From Bacteroidota bacterium (GTDB lineage: Bacteria; Bacteroidota; Bacteroidia; Chitinophagales; Chitinophagaceae), in assembly GCA_018267675.1 (NCBI GenBank), contig JAFDYA010000180.1, positions 1-37,642 of the forward strand: a stretch of DNA of 37,642 nucleotides, in the 5' to 3' direction. Both the position numbers and the translations under genes were made by a program. The notes beneath the pieces were generated by a model. It searched no databases, was not told the DNA's origin, and was given only the letters and a program-made list of their open reading frames with translations. Positions 26,204 through 36,838 of this stretch are shown piece after piece; positions within the stretch are counted from its first letter, which is position 1; each line of letters opens with the position of its first letter.

Positions 26204-27826
26204 ATGATCATGACACGACGAGTACTTATTGTTTTTTCCACCCTTGTCCTTTCTAGTTCCGTATTTGCGCAGCGGGCAACAATCAGGGAGTTAAAAAAGG
26301 ATATTTCTTATTTAGCTTCAGATGAATTGGCCGGACGAGCAACCGGTAGTAAGGGAGCCGCCTTGGCCGCTGACTATTTGATCCAACGCTACGAAAATTT
26401 GCAAATCCCGGCTTATCGAGCTGCTTATAAACACCCATTTGAATTCAACAGAGGTTGGGATTGGGCGGGTTCCAGTATTCATATCAATGGCAAAAAATTG
26501 GTGCTTGGCGTAGATGGCTTCCCCCTAGCATTTAGTAGTAATGGTCAGCTGGAAGGCAGCTCCTTGTTGGGTGTCAATGAAAGAGGCGGGATTTGGATCA
26601 GCCCTTTATATAACGAAGAAGCCAACACGACCAACGCTCATTTTGATGCAGAAAAAGAAGCCTGGGATAAGGCCAAGGAAGCAGCTCAAGCGGGTGCCAA
26701 AGCCATCGTACTCTATGATAATTATGGTGGGAAGTATCCTATGCAATTCAATAAAAAGACGGAGCAGGAAAAGCTAAAAATACCGGTAGTATTTGTGCAG
26801 CATCAAGCCTGGAAAAAGCTAATCTCGGAAGAAGAAAGTAGTGTGGAGATTGGCCTAAATATTAAGCTGGATAAAAAAAGCTATACCGGAAATAATGTGG
26901 CTGCCTTCCTAGACAATCATCAGCCGCTCACGGTGATCATCGGTGCACACTATGACCATCTCGGACACGGTGAAGATGGCAACTCTCTTTATACCGGGAA
27001 AACGCCGGAAATCCACAACGGAGCGGACGACAATGCTAGCGGTACAGCTGCTTTACTGCAATTAGCGAAATGGCTAAAAAAAGCGAAACTCAAACAATAC
27101 AATTACCTCTTCCTGCATTTTAGCGGGGAAGAAATGGGCTTACTCGGCAGCAAGGCAATTGCTAAAGAAGCCGGCATGGATAGCTCCAAGATTGCCTACA
27201 TGATCAATATGGATATGGTTGGCCGATTGGTGGACAGCACCAAAGCGATTACCCTCGGCGGAGTTGGCAGCTCACCAAGTTGGGGCACAGCCGTCAAGAC
27301 GCTGCAGGAGGAGGGATTTCGGGTTAAAATAGACTCCTCCGGAATCGGCCCCTCAGACCATACATCATTCTATGAAAAAGGTATTCCAGTCCTATTTTTC
27401 TTCACAGGTACGCACCACGATTACCACAAGCCTAGTGATGATGCCGACAAAATAAATTATGCCGGTGAGGCGCTTGTCCTAAAAGGAATTGAGCGAATCA
27501 TCAACCAAATGGATGCTCTACCCCGCCCAGCTTTTACCCCTACAAAAAACAGCACTATGGGTAGGGTAAGTTTTAAGGTAACGCTGGGTATTATGCCGGA
27601 CTATTCCTGGACGGGTGAGGGGCTGCGCGTGGATGGAATTATTGATAATCGTCCGGCACAAAAAGCAGGGCTCCAAGCTGATGATGTCATTGTCCAAATT
27701 GGGAAAGACAAAGTGAAAGGGATCCAAACGTATATGCAAGCCCTAGGCCATTTGAATTTTGGTGAAAAAACCACAGTGGTCGTACTTCGGAAGGGGAAGA
27801 CATTGGCACTTCCCGTTGAATTCTAG
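26204..27826 (+). CDS. M28-family zinc peptidase with C-terminal PDZ domain
   Basis: This 540-residue protein has a signal peptide (MTRRVLIVFSTLVLSSSVFAQ; ATG 26204 or, better, 26210). A PA-like insert occupies about residues 120-230. M28 zinc ligands are visible as His249 (GAHYDHLGHG), Asp275 (NGADDNASGTAA), the Glu309-Glu310 pair (FSGEEMGLLGSKA), Asp337 (MINMDMVGRL) and His408 (HHDYHKPSDD). The last roughly 85 residues form a PDZ-like domain (LGIMPDY, GIIDNRPAQKAGLQADDVIV). It is an exported aminopeptidase-like enzyme, probably periplasmic; the peptide preference is unknown. It is transcribed divergently from the LolD-like gene. Confidence 0.95.
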   Translation: MIMTRRVLIVFSTLVLSSSVFAQRATIRELKKDISYLASDELAGRATGSKGAALAADYLIQRYENLQIPAYRAAYKHPFEFNRGWDWAGSSIHINGKKLVLGVDGFPLAFSSNGQLEGSSLLGVNERGGIWISPLYNEEANTTNAHFDAEKEAWDKAKEAAQAGAKAIVLYDNYGGKYPMQFNKKTEQEKLKIPVVFVQHQAWKKLISEEESSVEIGLNIKLDKKSYTGNNVAAFLDNHQPLTVIIGAHYDHLGHGEDGNSLYTGKTPEIHNGADDNASGTAALLQLAKWLKKAKLKQYNYLFLHFSGEEMGLLGSKAIAKEAGMDSSKIAYMINMDMVGRLVDSTKAITLGGVGSSPSWGTAVKTLQEEGFRVKIDSSGIGPSDHTSFYEKGIPVLFFFTGTHHDYHKPSDDADKINYAGEALVLKGIERIINQMDALPRPAFTPTKNSTMGRVSFKVTLGIMPDYSWTGEGLRVDGIIDNRPAQKAGLQADDVIVQIGKDKVKGIQTYMQALGHLNFGEKTTVVVLRKGKTLALPVEF

Positions 27827-27904
27827 GCTTGCTCTTCCTGCACGATTATTTTCACCGATTGGCTTGAAATTTTTTGCTGCCTAAGTGGTTAAATTTGTCC
27901 CGTC

Positions 27905-28519
27905 ATGGAATTTGATAAAATAAAGAATAAAGGTCAGGCACGTTTGTTTAAGAATGACATGATGGAGGACATGACTAAGACGCATCCCATCGTCATCTAT
28001 GCGCTCTATCTGCCGGTAATTGCTGCTATGCTCTATTATGGCGCAGCATACAAAGGACTTGGAATTGGCTGGGAAGTGCTGCTGTTTGTTTTGGGAGCCT
28101 TGAGCTGGAGCTTATTTGAATACATCATGCACCGCAAGGTGTTTCATATGATTGTCCAATCTCCACGGGCGAAAAAATTTGTCTATACCATGCACGGAGT
28201 ACATCACGAGTATCCGCGAGACAAGGAGCGACTATTTATGCCACCCGTGCCGAGCATGGTGGTAGCGAGTCTTTTATTTTTATTATTCTTTGGGTTGATG
28301 GGCTGGAATGCTCTGGCATTTTTTCCTGGTTTTCTCCTTGGCTACTTAGCCTATGGCTCCATGCATTTTGCTATCCATGCATTTGCCCCACCGCGCTATT
28401 TAAAAGCACTTTGGCGTAATCATCATCTCCATCATTATAAAGAGCCCGAAAAAGGATTTGGCGTAAGCTCCGTGCTTTGGGATGTCATCTTCCGGACAGT
28501 ACCCAAGAAAGACTCCTAA
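27905..28519 (+). CDS. Fatty acid hydroxylase-family membrane enzyme
   Basis: This 204-residue protein carries the eight-histidine di-iron pattern of the fatty acid hydroxylase/sterol desaturase superfamily: HRKVFH, HGVHHEYP, HFAIHAF and NHHLHHYKEP, interspersed with four hydrophobic segments. The arrangement is closest to FA2H/Scs7-type enzymes, which 2-hydroxylate fatty acids. Bacteroidetes make 2-hydroxylated sphingolipids and aminolipids, so such a substrate is plausible but inferred. Start ATG 27905 is followed by a cytoplasmic N-terminus. It stands alone, 78 bases after the peptidase. Confidence 0.9.
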   Translation: MEFDKIKNKGQARLFKNDMMEDMTKTHPIVIYALYLPVIAAMLYYGAAYKGLGIGWEVLLFVLGALSWSLFEYIMHRKVFHMIVQSPRAKKFVYTMHGVHHEYPRDKERLFMPPVPSMVVASLLFLLFFGLMGWNALAFFPGFLLGYLAYGSMHFAIHAFAPPRYLKALWRNHHLHHYKEPEKGFGVSSVLWDVIFRTVPKKDS

Positions 28520-28666
28520 CATGCTTTGTAAGCAAGCGCATAAAAGGTCTTTGCCTACCCTGCCTTAACAAACAAAAAACGCAAGCGAAAGCCGTTGATA
28601 TAATATCTTCGCGCGTATAAACCCTCATCAAAAAATCAGGTAGCCTGTAGCTAATATTATCCAATA

Positions 28667-29380
28667 ATGGTTTTATCCATAATCATTCCAGCCTATAACG
28701 AAGGAGCTACCATACACCGCATTCTAGACAAGGTAAAAGCGGTACAATTAATTAATAGTCTTACGAAGGAAGTAATCATCGTCAATGATTGCTCTAAAGA
28801 CAATACCGAAGAGGCTATTAAAAAGTATCAAGAAGCCAACCCTGACTTACCCATATCCTACTTTAAGCACGAAGTAAATGCTGGGAAAGGTGCTGCGCTC
28901 CACACCGGCATTGCCAAGGCAACCGGAGATTTTGTCATCATCCAGGATGCCGACCTAGAGTACGACCCTCGCGAATACAATATTCTACTCCAACCGATAT
29001 TGGATGGGATGGCCGATGTTGTCTATGGCTCTCGGTTTATTGGAGGCAAGCCACATCGCATACTTTTCTACTGGCATTCTATCGGGAACAAGTTGCTGAC
29101 GCGCTTAAGCAATATGCTGACCAACTTGAACCTAACAGATATGGAGACCTGCTACAAGCTTACAAGAAGAGAGATAATTCAATCATTAAAGCTACAAGAA
29201 AAGCGATTCGGCTTTGAGCCGGAACTAACTGCAAAATTGTCGCGGGTGAAGAATATTCGGATCTACGAGGTCGGTATTTCTTATTATGGACGGACTTATG
29301 CTGATGGTAAAAAAATTGGCTGGCGGGATGGATTCAGAGCGATCTGGTGCATCTTGAAATACAACGTGTTTAGTAAGTAG
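28667..29380 (+). CDS. Family 2 glycosyltransferase (dolichol-phosphate mannosyltransferase-like)
   Basis: This 237-residue protein has the GT2 core: [14 protein letters not shown] at the N-terminus, [33 protein letters not shown], and the metal-binding QDADLEYDP (Asp94-x-Asp96), then YGSRFIGG. The size, and the lack of transmembrane helices at the end, match DPM1-like enzymes that put a sugar on a polyprenyl phosphate. It uses a nucleotide sugar at the inner face of the membrane. It is 45 bases upstream of pdxJ and probably co-transcribed, though no functional link is evident. Confidence 0.93.
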   Translation: MVLSIIIPAYNEGATIHRILDKVKAVQLINSLTKEVIIVNDCSKDNTEEAIKKYQEANPDLPISYFKHEVNAGKGAALHTGIAKATGDFVIIQDADLEYDPREYNILLQPILDGMADVVYGSRFIGGKPHRILFYWHSIGNKLLTRLSNMLTNLNLTDMETCYKLTRREIIQSLKLQEKRFGFEPELTAKLSRVKNIRIYEVGISYYGRTYADGKKIGWRDGFRAIWCILKYNVFSK

Positions 29381-29425
29381 TACTTGCTGGGAACTATTGG
29401 AAATCTGCCGGAAAAGAAGTGAATT

Positions 29426-30148
29426 ATGGGAACCAAACTATCCGTAAATATTAATAAGATTGCCACGCTCCGGAATAGCAGAGGAGGCAACATACCGGAT
29501 CCAATACAAGTAGCCATAGACTGCGAGCGGTTTGGAGCAGATGGGATCACGGTTCACCCCAGGCCGGACGAACGCCATATTCGATATGCCGATGTGTATG
29601 AGCTGCGCAAAGTAGTGACCACCGAGTTGAATATCGAAGGCAACCCAAGGGAGCAAAGTTTTGTGGATTTAGTTTTAGCCGTGCGTCCGGAACAAGTAAC
29701 CTTGGTACCTGATGATACTGCTCAACTCACCTCAGATCACGGTTGGGATATTGTCAGGAATTTTACATTTCTCGAAAATACAATCGCTATATTCAAACAG
29801 GCTAATATACGAGTATCTATCTTTGTAGATGCACAGGAAGCAATGATGCTGGAAGCAGCCAAGACCGGAACAGATAGAATAGAGCTCTATACAGAAAATT
29901 ACGCCAAGACCTATACTTCCAACAAAGAAAATGCTGTAGCACAATATGCCCGAGCTGCAAGAGCAGCAAAGGCAGTGGGTCTGGGGGTTAATGCTGGCCA
30001 TGATTTAAACCTAGATAACCTAAAGTTCTTTTCGGAATCAGTACCGGCCTTGGATGAGGTATCCATTGGTCATGCACTAATATCCGATGCACTCTACTAT
30101 GGTTTAGAAAATACGATTCAGCTATACAAAAGATGTTTAAGCAAATAA
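29426..30148 (+). CDS. pdxJ: Pyridoxine 5'-phosphate synthase
   Basis: This 240-residue protein is a full-length PdxJ TIM barrel: [62 protein letters not shown], and [12 protein letters not shown] near the C-terminus. It condenses 1-deoxyxylulose 5-phosphate with 3-amino-2-oxopropyl phosphate to make pyridoxine 5'-phosphate in vitamin B6 synthesis. It lies downstream of the glycosyltransferase and 53 bases before the PKD surface protein gene. Confidence 0.98.
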   Translation: MGTKLSVNINKIATLRNSRGGNIPDPIQVAIDCERFGADGITVHPRPDERHIRYADVYELRKVVTTELNIEGNPREQSFVDLVLAVRPEQVTLVPDDTAQLTSDHGWDIVRNFTFLENTIAIFKQANIRVSIFVDAQEAMMLEAAKTGTDRIELYTENYAKTYTSNKENAVAQYARAARAAKAVGLGVNAGHDLNLDNLKFFSESVPALDEVSIGHALISDALYYGLENTIQLYKRCLSK

Positions 30149-30201
30149 TCTGGTGTTGCTGGGCTACTAATATTCACTGAGGAAAACAACAACGGATTGG
30201 A

Positions 30202-33200
30202 ATGAGAAAAATATTACAAATTGTCGGGATCATACTGTTTTTATTATGTTTCGCTCAGGCTCGAGCACAGGTGCCGGTTGCCAATTTTTCTGCTAATTAT
30301 ACTTCCAGTTGCAATCCACTTGTCGTTCAGTTTACGGATTTGAGTACCAACTCTCCAACGAGTTGGTCATGGACATTGGGCAATGGTACTAGCTCCACGC
30401 TTCAGAATCCTTCTACTACTTATAGTACACCGGGAACCTATACTGTTACATTAGTTGCGACAAATGCTAGCGGTAGCAATACCAAAACGATTACTAATTA
30501 TATCACCATCCTCAACTCACCCAGTGTCGCATTTAGTGCCAATGACACTACACCAGCCTGCGGATTCAAGACTGTAAGCTTTACTGATGCCACAAATCTG
30601 GGTATCACCGGTGCGGCCACCTACTATTGGGATTTTGGCGATGGTACTTCCTCGGCCAGTCAAAACCCAACCCACAACTATACAACACCTGGAACCTATA
30701 GTGTTTCTCTTACCGTTACTAATTCTGGAGGTTGCTCCAAAACGCTAGTCAAGACAGCCTACATAAAAGTACTCAGCATTCCGGTGGCCAACTTTTCGGC
30801 TTCCAATACCTTTAGTTGCCAACCACCTGTATCGGCTATTTTCTCCAATACCAGCACCGGTGCTGCATCTTATTCATGGGACTTTGGCGACGGAAACAGC
30901 TCCACATCCACTAGTCCCAGCCATTCTTATACGGTTGCCGGAAGCTATACTGTTAGTTTAATTGCAACGAGCAGTGGTGGTTGTAAAGACACACTTTCAG
31001 TTCCTGCCTTGGTCAATACCGGAATACTCAAAGCACAATTCACTGCTAGTACTGCAAGCATTTGTCAAAATTCTAGTGTTACGTTTACCAATACAACTAC
31101 CCCAAGTTCTACTACAGCAAGCTGGAATTTCGGCGATGGTGGGAGCTCCACCCAAACTTCACCCACTCATACGTTTACTAGTTCCGGTACCTTCACCGTA
31201 AAGCTCTATGCTTCCTACAGTGGGTGTGTGGACTCTGCAAGTACGACAATTACCGTTGCACCCCAACCTACACTCAGCTTCAGTGGTACTCCGATACAGG
31301 CTTGCTCCGTACCCATTACAACCAATTTTAGCAACGGCAGTACCGGTGCTACCAACTATGCCTGGAAGTTCGGTGATGGTGGGTCGAGCACGACGACTAG
31401 TCCTACGCATACCTACAACTCAATGGGCAATTATGATGTCACCTTGATTGGCACGAGTAGTGCCGGGTGTGTCGACTCTTTGAAGAAAGTATCCTATGTG
31501 CAGTTGCAACCGATGACTGTAGGTATCATTGGTCCACAGATATTAGGTTGTGCACCGGCAAGTGCGGGATATACTGCAAGTGTCAGTTCAGCATTCACGG
31601 TCACTTCTTATGCTTGGGATTTTGGCGATGGCAGTTCGGGATCGGGCTTTGCTGTAAATCATACCTACGCCTCGGCAGGAAATTATACACAAAAGGTAGT
31701 AGTTACGAATAGTGTCGGCTGCGTAGATTCTGCGTCAATAGTTGTGCGTTTGGGTAGCAAGCCTACAGCGGCTTTTACCGGAACACCGGATACCGTTTGT
31801 CTGAATACAGCAGTTGTGTTCACCAATACAACCGCGGGAACGAATACCTATTTGTGGTTGTTTGGAGACGGAGGAACGAATAGTAACACCAATACCTTCC
31901 ACTATTACGCGATTCCTGGTGTATTTACCGTAAAGCTAATTGCCAATAATAATGGTTGTTATGATACGCTTACCCGAACCAATTATATCACAGCGCTCCC
32001 CCCACTTGCTGAATTTAAGCTGAGCTATACCTGTACCAATCGGAAACAAATCTTCATCACAGACCAATCTATTGGCGCATCCACATATGCTTGGAATTTT
32101 GGCGACGGCACTACGAGCACAGCAGCCAACCCGGGTAGTCATACTTATGCGACCAATGGCACTTATACCATTTCGCTAACGGTGACCAATACCGCCACCG
32201 GCTGTTCCCATACGAGCACCCAATCAATTACCATTGCTAATCTTAGTGCCAATTTTTCTGCAAGCAACCTTAATCAATGCAAACCCGGCTCCAGCTACTT
32301 TCAAGCTAGCGTGGCGGGTTTTGCCAGTTATCACTTCGACTTTGGTGATGGAACTACCTCAACAGCCTCAGCAGTCACACACAACTACCCAAACACCGGT
32401 GTGTACACCGTTACCTTAATCGTGAAAGACACGGCAGGATGTGTTGATTCGATAACTAAGCCGAATTATGTTACCGTCCATGCACCTACTGTGGCTTTTA
32501 GCCATACGCCCTCTCAAGGCTGTGGACCATTGACCATTACGTTTACAGATGCTTCTAGTCCATTTGCAGGTAGTTCTATAACTTCAAGAAAATGGGATTT
32601 TGGCGATGGTACCTCCCTCTTCACTAGTGCAACAACACTCACACATGTGTACTCCCAGCCGGGGACCTACTCCGTAAAATTGACCATCTCTGAAACCGGC
32701 GGCTGTACCGATTCTTTGTATAAAACCGGACTAATTGTAGTCAATAGGCCTCGTGCGGCATTTGCACTTAGCGACAGTACTTCTTGTGTCAATAATTTGA
32801 TATCATTCTATGACAGCTCTAGCGGGAAACAGCCGATCACCTCATTTTGGGATTTTGGTGATGGCCAGACTTCAAGCTCCAAAAATCCTAGTCACGCCTA
32901 TGCTACAGCGGGTATTTATTCGGTCAAGTTAGTCAGCATCGACTCTGTAGGTTGTACTGATACTTTGATTAAGCCCAACCATGTCAATATTTTGAGTGTA
33001 AAAGCAGCATTCAAGGCCAGTGACACCATGGCTTTCTGCCCACCATTCACCGTCAACTTCACAAACAATTCTATTAACGGCGTTAGTTATAGTTGGAGTT
33101 TTGGCAATGGCAATACCACAAATCTCAGCTCCCCTTCGGCCACTTATACGGCTCCCGGCACCTATACTGTTCGGCTCATCACAACCAATGCATACGGGTG

Positions 33201-36200
33201 CCAAGATTCTGCATTCCAAACGATAATTGTCAATGCCGGCCCTACCGGCACCTTGTCTTATTCACCTAAATCAGGCTGCCTACCCTTAGTCGTCAGCTTT
33301 ACATCCAGCTATACTGCAACAACCCCAACAACGCTTACCTACGACTTTGACAATGGTGTCACCCAGACTACCTCTGCCAGTAGTGTGAGCTATACTTATA
33401 CCGTACCCGGCATTTATATTCCACGCTTAATCTTGACCAATGGTGGTGGCTGTGCGACCTCAGTATTTGCGGGGGATACGATTGTAGTGACCAAGATCAA
33501 AGGAGGGTTTGAAGTAAATCCTCTACCCGGCTGCACCAATCAGCCGATGACCTTTACCGACACGACCAAAGTCAATAATTCAAGCATTACCGGCCATGCC
33601 TGGACTTTTGGAGATGGCAACTCATCCTCTGTGGATACACCTTCCCATGCTTATGCCACCGCGGGTACCTACACGGCTCAATTAATTGTTACCTCTGTAA
33701 ATGGTTGTTTGGATACGATTCAAAAGACCTTTGTCGTCAACACTACACCAACGGTATCAGCCGCCAACCAAATACTTTGCATGGGTGACTCCGTACAGCT
33801 TGCTGCATCCGGTGCTAGCACCTATTCCTGGTCACCAAGTACCGGTCTATCAGCTACTAATATCTACAACCCCTACGCAAAGCCAAGTAGCACCATTAGC
33901 TATGTCGTTACCGGAACTTCACTACTCGGCTGCTCTGCAAAAGATACGGTAACGGTGAACGTCAACCCTGTTCCGACCGTGACCGCAAGCGGTGGTACCA
34001 CACTTTGCTCCGGTGGATCTACGACACTTACTGCTGCCGGTGCAGCCACCTATTCTTGGTCGCCAAGCTCAGGCCTATCTGCTACTACCGGCGCTAGCGT
34101 TACTGCGAACCCGAGCACAACAACGACTTACACGGTCACGGGCACAACTGCACTAGGATGTTCTGATACAGCACAGGTGACCATCGTTGTGAGCCCAACA
34201 TTACAACTCGGACTTACGCCTAGCCTGTCAATCTGTGCCGGCGATTCCGCTACACTTATTGCCACTGGGGCAAGTAGTTATTCTTGGTCGCCAAGTACCG
34301 GTCTGTCTGCTAGTACGGGCGCTTCAGTTGTTGCAAAACCTAGTAGTACGACAACCTATACGGTAACGGGGGTTTCGGGTGCCTGTACTGATACGATGAA
34401 TACTACTGTTTCTGTAGTTCCCCTACCAACTGTCTCCGTTTCCGGGACTAAACAAATTTGCTATGGTTCGGGTACTGCACTCACAGCCAGCGGAGCGACA
34501 AGCTATAGTTGGACACCCGCCTCCAGCCTTAGTGCGAGCAGTGGTGCCACTGTGACTGCAACACCGACCAGTACGACTACCTATACGATTACTGGGACAC
34601 AAAATGGATGTTCTTCAGCTACCACAGCCACTGTTACCGTTAATGCGCTACCTATTGTCACCGCGAGTGCAAATACTTCAATTTGCATCGGTGGCTCAAC
34701 CACGATTAATGCCTATGGAGCAGCCAGCTACTCATGGACGCCTAGCACTGGCTTGTCTTCCACCAGCATTGCCGGCCCAACTGCCAGCCCTAGCACTACC
34801 ACCAATTATGTAGTAACCGGTACAGATGCAAACGGCTGTAAAGACACCGCGCAAGTCACTGTAGCTGTTGTTTCCAAGCCAAACATTAATGCTGGATTGA
34901 ACCGTAGTATTTGCCCTGGTGACACTGTCCTGCTCTCTGCCAGTGGCGGTGTGAGTTATGTTTGGACTCCCGGCGGCACACTATCTTGTACTACATGTGT
35001 CAGTCCAATTGCCAAGCCGTCTGTCACTACCCGATACACCGTGACCGGCACCGCTGCAAGTGGATGTAGCGATACCGCTTCAGTACTGGTTACCGTCAAT
35101 CCGATACCCGTACTCAGTATCAGCGGCACCTTGGCAATATGTGCTAATTCCGGTACAACATTAACTGTAAGTGGTGCGGCCAGCTATTCCTGGACACCGG
35201 CCACAGGCCTTTCCTGCACGAATTGCAGCAGCCCTACCGCCTCACCCTTAGTTACTACAAAATACTTCGTCACCGGAACTAGTGCAGTTGGGTGCGTCGG
35301 TACCGACTCGGTAACTGTTTCTGTAAATCCACTCCCAATAATTACCACTGACACGCCACGAACAGCCTGCTTGGGTACTCCTGTTCAATTGACAGCAACC
35401 GGTGCAAAAACCTATACTTGGTCACCGGCAATTGGGCTTTCTAGCACATCAATTGCCAACCCGATTGCAACTGCTCCATTTACGATCACTTATAAAGTAA
35501 TTGGGACAGACGGAAATGGTTGTTCCGATTCGGCGACAACAAAAATCACCATCCTCCCACTCCCAAAAATAGATGCAGGACTTGATACCGGTGTTTGCCC
35601 TTTGAATACAGCTACCATCAGTGCTAATGGCGGATTGAGCTACCAATGGTCGCCCGCGGCAAGCCTAAGTTGTGATACCTGCGCTTCAACACAAGCTTTC
35701 CCAATAAGCACAACAATGTATGTGGTGAAGGGGCTAGGACCAAACGGCTGTTACAATACAGATTCGGTAGTGGTGAATGTCTTCCCACAGCCTAAAGTAA
35801 ATGCGGGGCCAGACCAAACAATTTGTTTTGAGAAATCAGCCCAACTACGGGTGAGTGGTGCTGCAACTTATGTTTGGTCACCGGCTGGATCATTAAGTTG
35901 TACCACCTGCATCGCACCAATAGCAAGCCCAATCAGTACAACCAATTATAAAGTGGTGGGCACGGATATTAATGGTTGCCATGATTCTGATGAAGTGCAA
36001 GTAGTGGTCATCTCCAAGGGGCCGATTAGTGTGGATAGTGGTGGAGAATTTTGTCAAGGCGCTTCAATTCGGCTACAGGCAAGCGGTGGGGATAGTTATA
36101 CCTGGAGCCCATCAGGAAGCCTAAGTTGCGATAGATGTCCGGATCCAATGGCTAAGCCGGATACGACAACAGTATATCGAGTGATAATCCAACAAGGGAA

Positions 36201-36774
36201 ATGCTTTACAGATACGCTTTACTCTAGGGTAATTGTACACCCCAACCCAACTGTTGAGGCAGGACCCGATCAAAATATTACGTTAGGAAGTGCTGCTAAG
36301 ATCCACACTACCGGCACCCATATCAGCACGTACAAATGGACTCCACCTTTAGGCTTATCTTGTTCGAACTGTCCTGACCCTGTAGCTTCGCCACCCGATA
36401 ACCAGACCTATACCGTAACTGTTTCCAGTGACTTTGGCTGCACAGGATTCGATACAATCCGCATCAATGTACGTTGCGATGGCTCTCAGATCTGGCTCCC
36501 CAACACCTTTACGCCCAATGCTGATGGGGAGAATGACTTCTTCTATCCACATGGCAAGGGAATTACGGAAATAAAACGATTCAGAATCTACGACCGTTGG
36601 GGTGAGCTGATTTTTGACCGAATGAATATGCCCATCAATGACCGGAATGCCGGCTGGGACGGTACCTACAAAAATCAACAACTCAAACCAGATGTTTTTG
36701 TTTGGGTGTTGAATGCAGTGTGTAGCAATGGCACACCGCTCGAAGTGAAAGGCGATATCTCTTTGATTAGGTAA
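30202..36774 (+). CDS. Giant PKD/Ig-like repeat surface protein, T9SS type B cargo
   Basis: This 2190-residue protein starts with a signal peptide (MRKILQIVGIILFLLCFAQARAQ). Residues 24-1182 hold 14 PKD-type domains of about 83 residues with the YxWDFGDG..S...P.H.Y...G.Y.V.L pattern. Residues 1183-2094 hold 12 Ig-like units of 76 residues with the YSWSPSTGLS...P..TT.Y.VTG...GC.D pattern. Residues 2095-2190 are a CHU_C type B sorting domain: IWLPNTFTPNADGENDFF, FRIYDRWGELIF, VKGDISLIR. It should be exported by T9SS to the surface, probably as an adhesin. A PorP/SprF-family gene follows 64 bases on, the usual pairing for such cargo. Confidence 0.95.
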   Translation: MRKILQIVGIILFLLCFAQARAQVPVANFSANYTSSCNPLVVQFTDLSTNSPTSWSWTLGNGTSSTLQNPSTTYSTPGTYTVTLVATNASGSNTKTITNYITILNSPSVAFSANDTTPACGFKTVSFTDATNLGITGAATYYWDFGDGTSSASQNPTHNYTTPGTYSVSLTVTNSGGCSKTLVKTAYIKVLSIPVANFSASNTFSCQPPVSAIFSNTSTGAASYSWDFGDGNSSTSTSPSHSYTVAGSYTVSLIATSSGGCKDTLSVPALVNTGILKAQFTASTASICQNSSVTFTNTTTPSSTTASWNFGDGGSSTQTSPTHTFTSSGTFTVKLYASYSGCVDSASTTITVAPQPTLSFSGTPIQACSVPITTNFSNGSTGATNYAWKFGDGGSSTTTSPTHTYNSMGNYDVTLIGTSSAGCVDSLKKVSYVQLQPMTVGIIGPQILGCAPASAGYTASVSSAFTVTSYAWDFGDGSSGSGFAVNHTYASAGNYTQKVVVTNSVGCVDSASIVVRLGSKPTAAFTGTPDTVCLNTAVVFTNTTAGTNTYLWLFGDGGTNSNTNTFHYYAIPGVFTVKLIANNNGCYDTLTRTNYITALPPLAEFKLSYTCTNRKQIFITDQSIGASTYAWNFGDGTTSTAANPGSHTYATNGTYTISLTVTNTATGCSHTSTQSITIANLSANFSASNLNQCKPGSSYFQASVAGFASYHFDFGDGTTSTASAVTHNYPNTGVYTVTLIVKDTAGCVDSITKPNYVTVHAPTVAFSHTPSQGCGPLTITFTDASSPFAGSSITSRKWDFGDGTSLFTSATTLTHVYSQPGTYSVKLTISETGGCTDSLYKTGLIVVNRPRAAFALSDSTSCVNNLISFYDSSSGKQPITSFWDFGDGQTSSSKNPSHAYATAGIYSVKLVSIDSVGCTDTLIKPNHVNILSVKAAFKASDTMAFCPPFTVNFTNNSINGVSYSWSFGNGNTTNLSSPSATYTAPGTYTVRLITTNAYGCQDSAFQTIIVNAGPTGTLSYSPKSGCLPLVVSFTSSYTATTPTTLTYDFDNGVTQTTSASSVSYTYTVPGIYIPRLILTNGGGCATSVFAGDTIVVTKIKGGFEVNPLPGCTNQPMTFTDTTKVNNSSITGHAWTFGDGNSSSVDTPSHAYATAGTYTAQLIVTSVNGCLDTIQKTFVVNTTPTVSAANQILCMGDSVQLAASGASTYSWSPSTGLSATNIYNPYAKPSSTISYVVTGTSLLGCSAKDTVTVNVNPVPTVTASGGTTLCSGGSTTLTAAGAATYSWSPSSGLSATTGASVTANPSTTTTYTVTGTTALGCSDTAQVTIVVSPTLQLGLTPSLSICAGDSATLIATGASSYSWSPSTGLSASTGASVVAKPSSTTTYTVTGVSGACTDTMNTTVSVVPLPTVSVSGTKQICYGSGTALTASGATSYSWTPASSLSASSGATVTATPTSTTTYTITGTQNGCSSATTATVTVNALPIVTASANTSICIGGSTTINAYGAASYSWTPSTGLSSTSIAGPTASPSTTTNYVVTGTDANGCKDTAQVTVAVVSKPNINAGLNRSICPGDTVLLSASGGVSYVWTPGGTLSCTTCVSPIAKPSVTTRYTVTGTAASGCSDTASVLVTVNPIPVLSISGTLAICANSGTTLTVSGAASYSWTPATGLSCTNCSSPTASPLVTTKYFVTGTSAVGCVGTDSVTVSVNPLPIITTDTPRTACLGTPVQLTATGAKTYTWSPAIGLSSTSIANPIATAPFTITYKVIGTDGNGCSDSATTKITILPLPKIDAGLDTGVCPLNTATISANGGLSYQWSPAASLSCDTCASTQAFPISTTMYVVKGLGPNGCYNTDSVVVNVFPQPKVNAGPDQTICFEKSAQLRVSGAATYVWSPAGSLSCTTCIAPIASPISTTNYKVVGTDINGCHDSDEVQVVVISKGPISVDSGGEFCQGASIRLQASGGDSYTWSPSGSLSCDRCPDPMAKPDTTTVYRVIIQQGKCFTDTLYSRVIVHPNPTVEAGPDQNITLGSAAKIHTTGTHISTYKWTPPLGLSCSNCPDPVASPPDNQTYTVTVSSDFGCTGFDTIRINVRCDGSQIWLPNTFTPNADGENDFFYPHGKGITEIKRFRIYDRWGELIFDRMNMPINDRNAGWDGTYKNQQLKPDVFVWVLNAVCSNGTPLEVKGDISLIR
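33748..36483 (+). repeat. Twelve 76-codon Ig-like repeats within the surface protein gene
   Basis: Twelve units averaging exactly 76 codons. Units 1-5 and 8 have LSATN/LSSTS-type loops, while units 6, 7 and 9-12 have LSC-x-x-C loops (LSCTTC, LSCTNC, LSCDTC, LSCDRC, LSCSNC). The cysteine pair is therefore a subtype concentrated toward the C-terminal end. Confidence 0.8.
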
Positions 36775-36838
36775 TTGTAGTTTTTTATAAAATAACCAAG
36801 ACGAACCGCGGTATAAAGTCATTCTGAAATTGTGTAGC

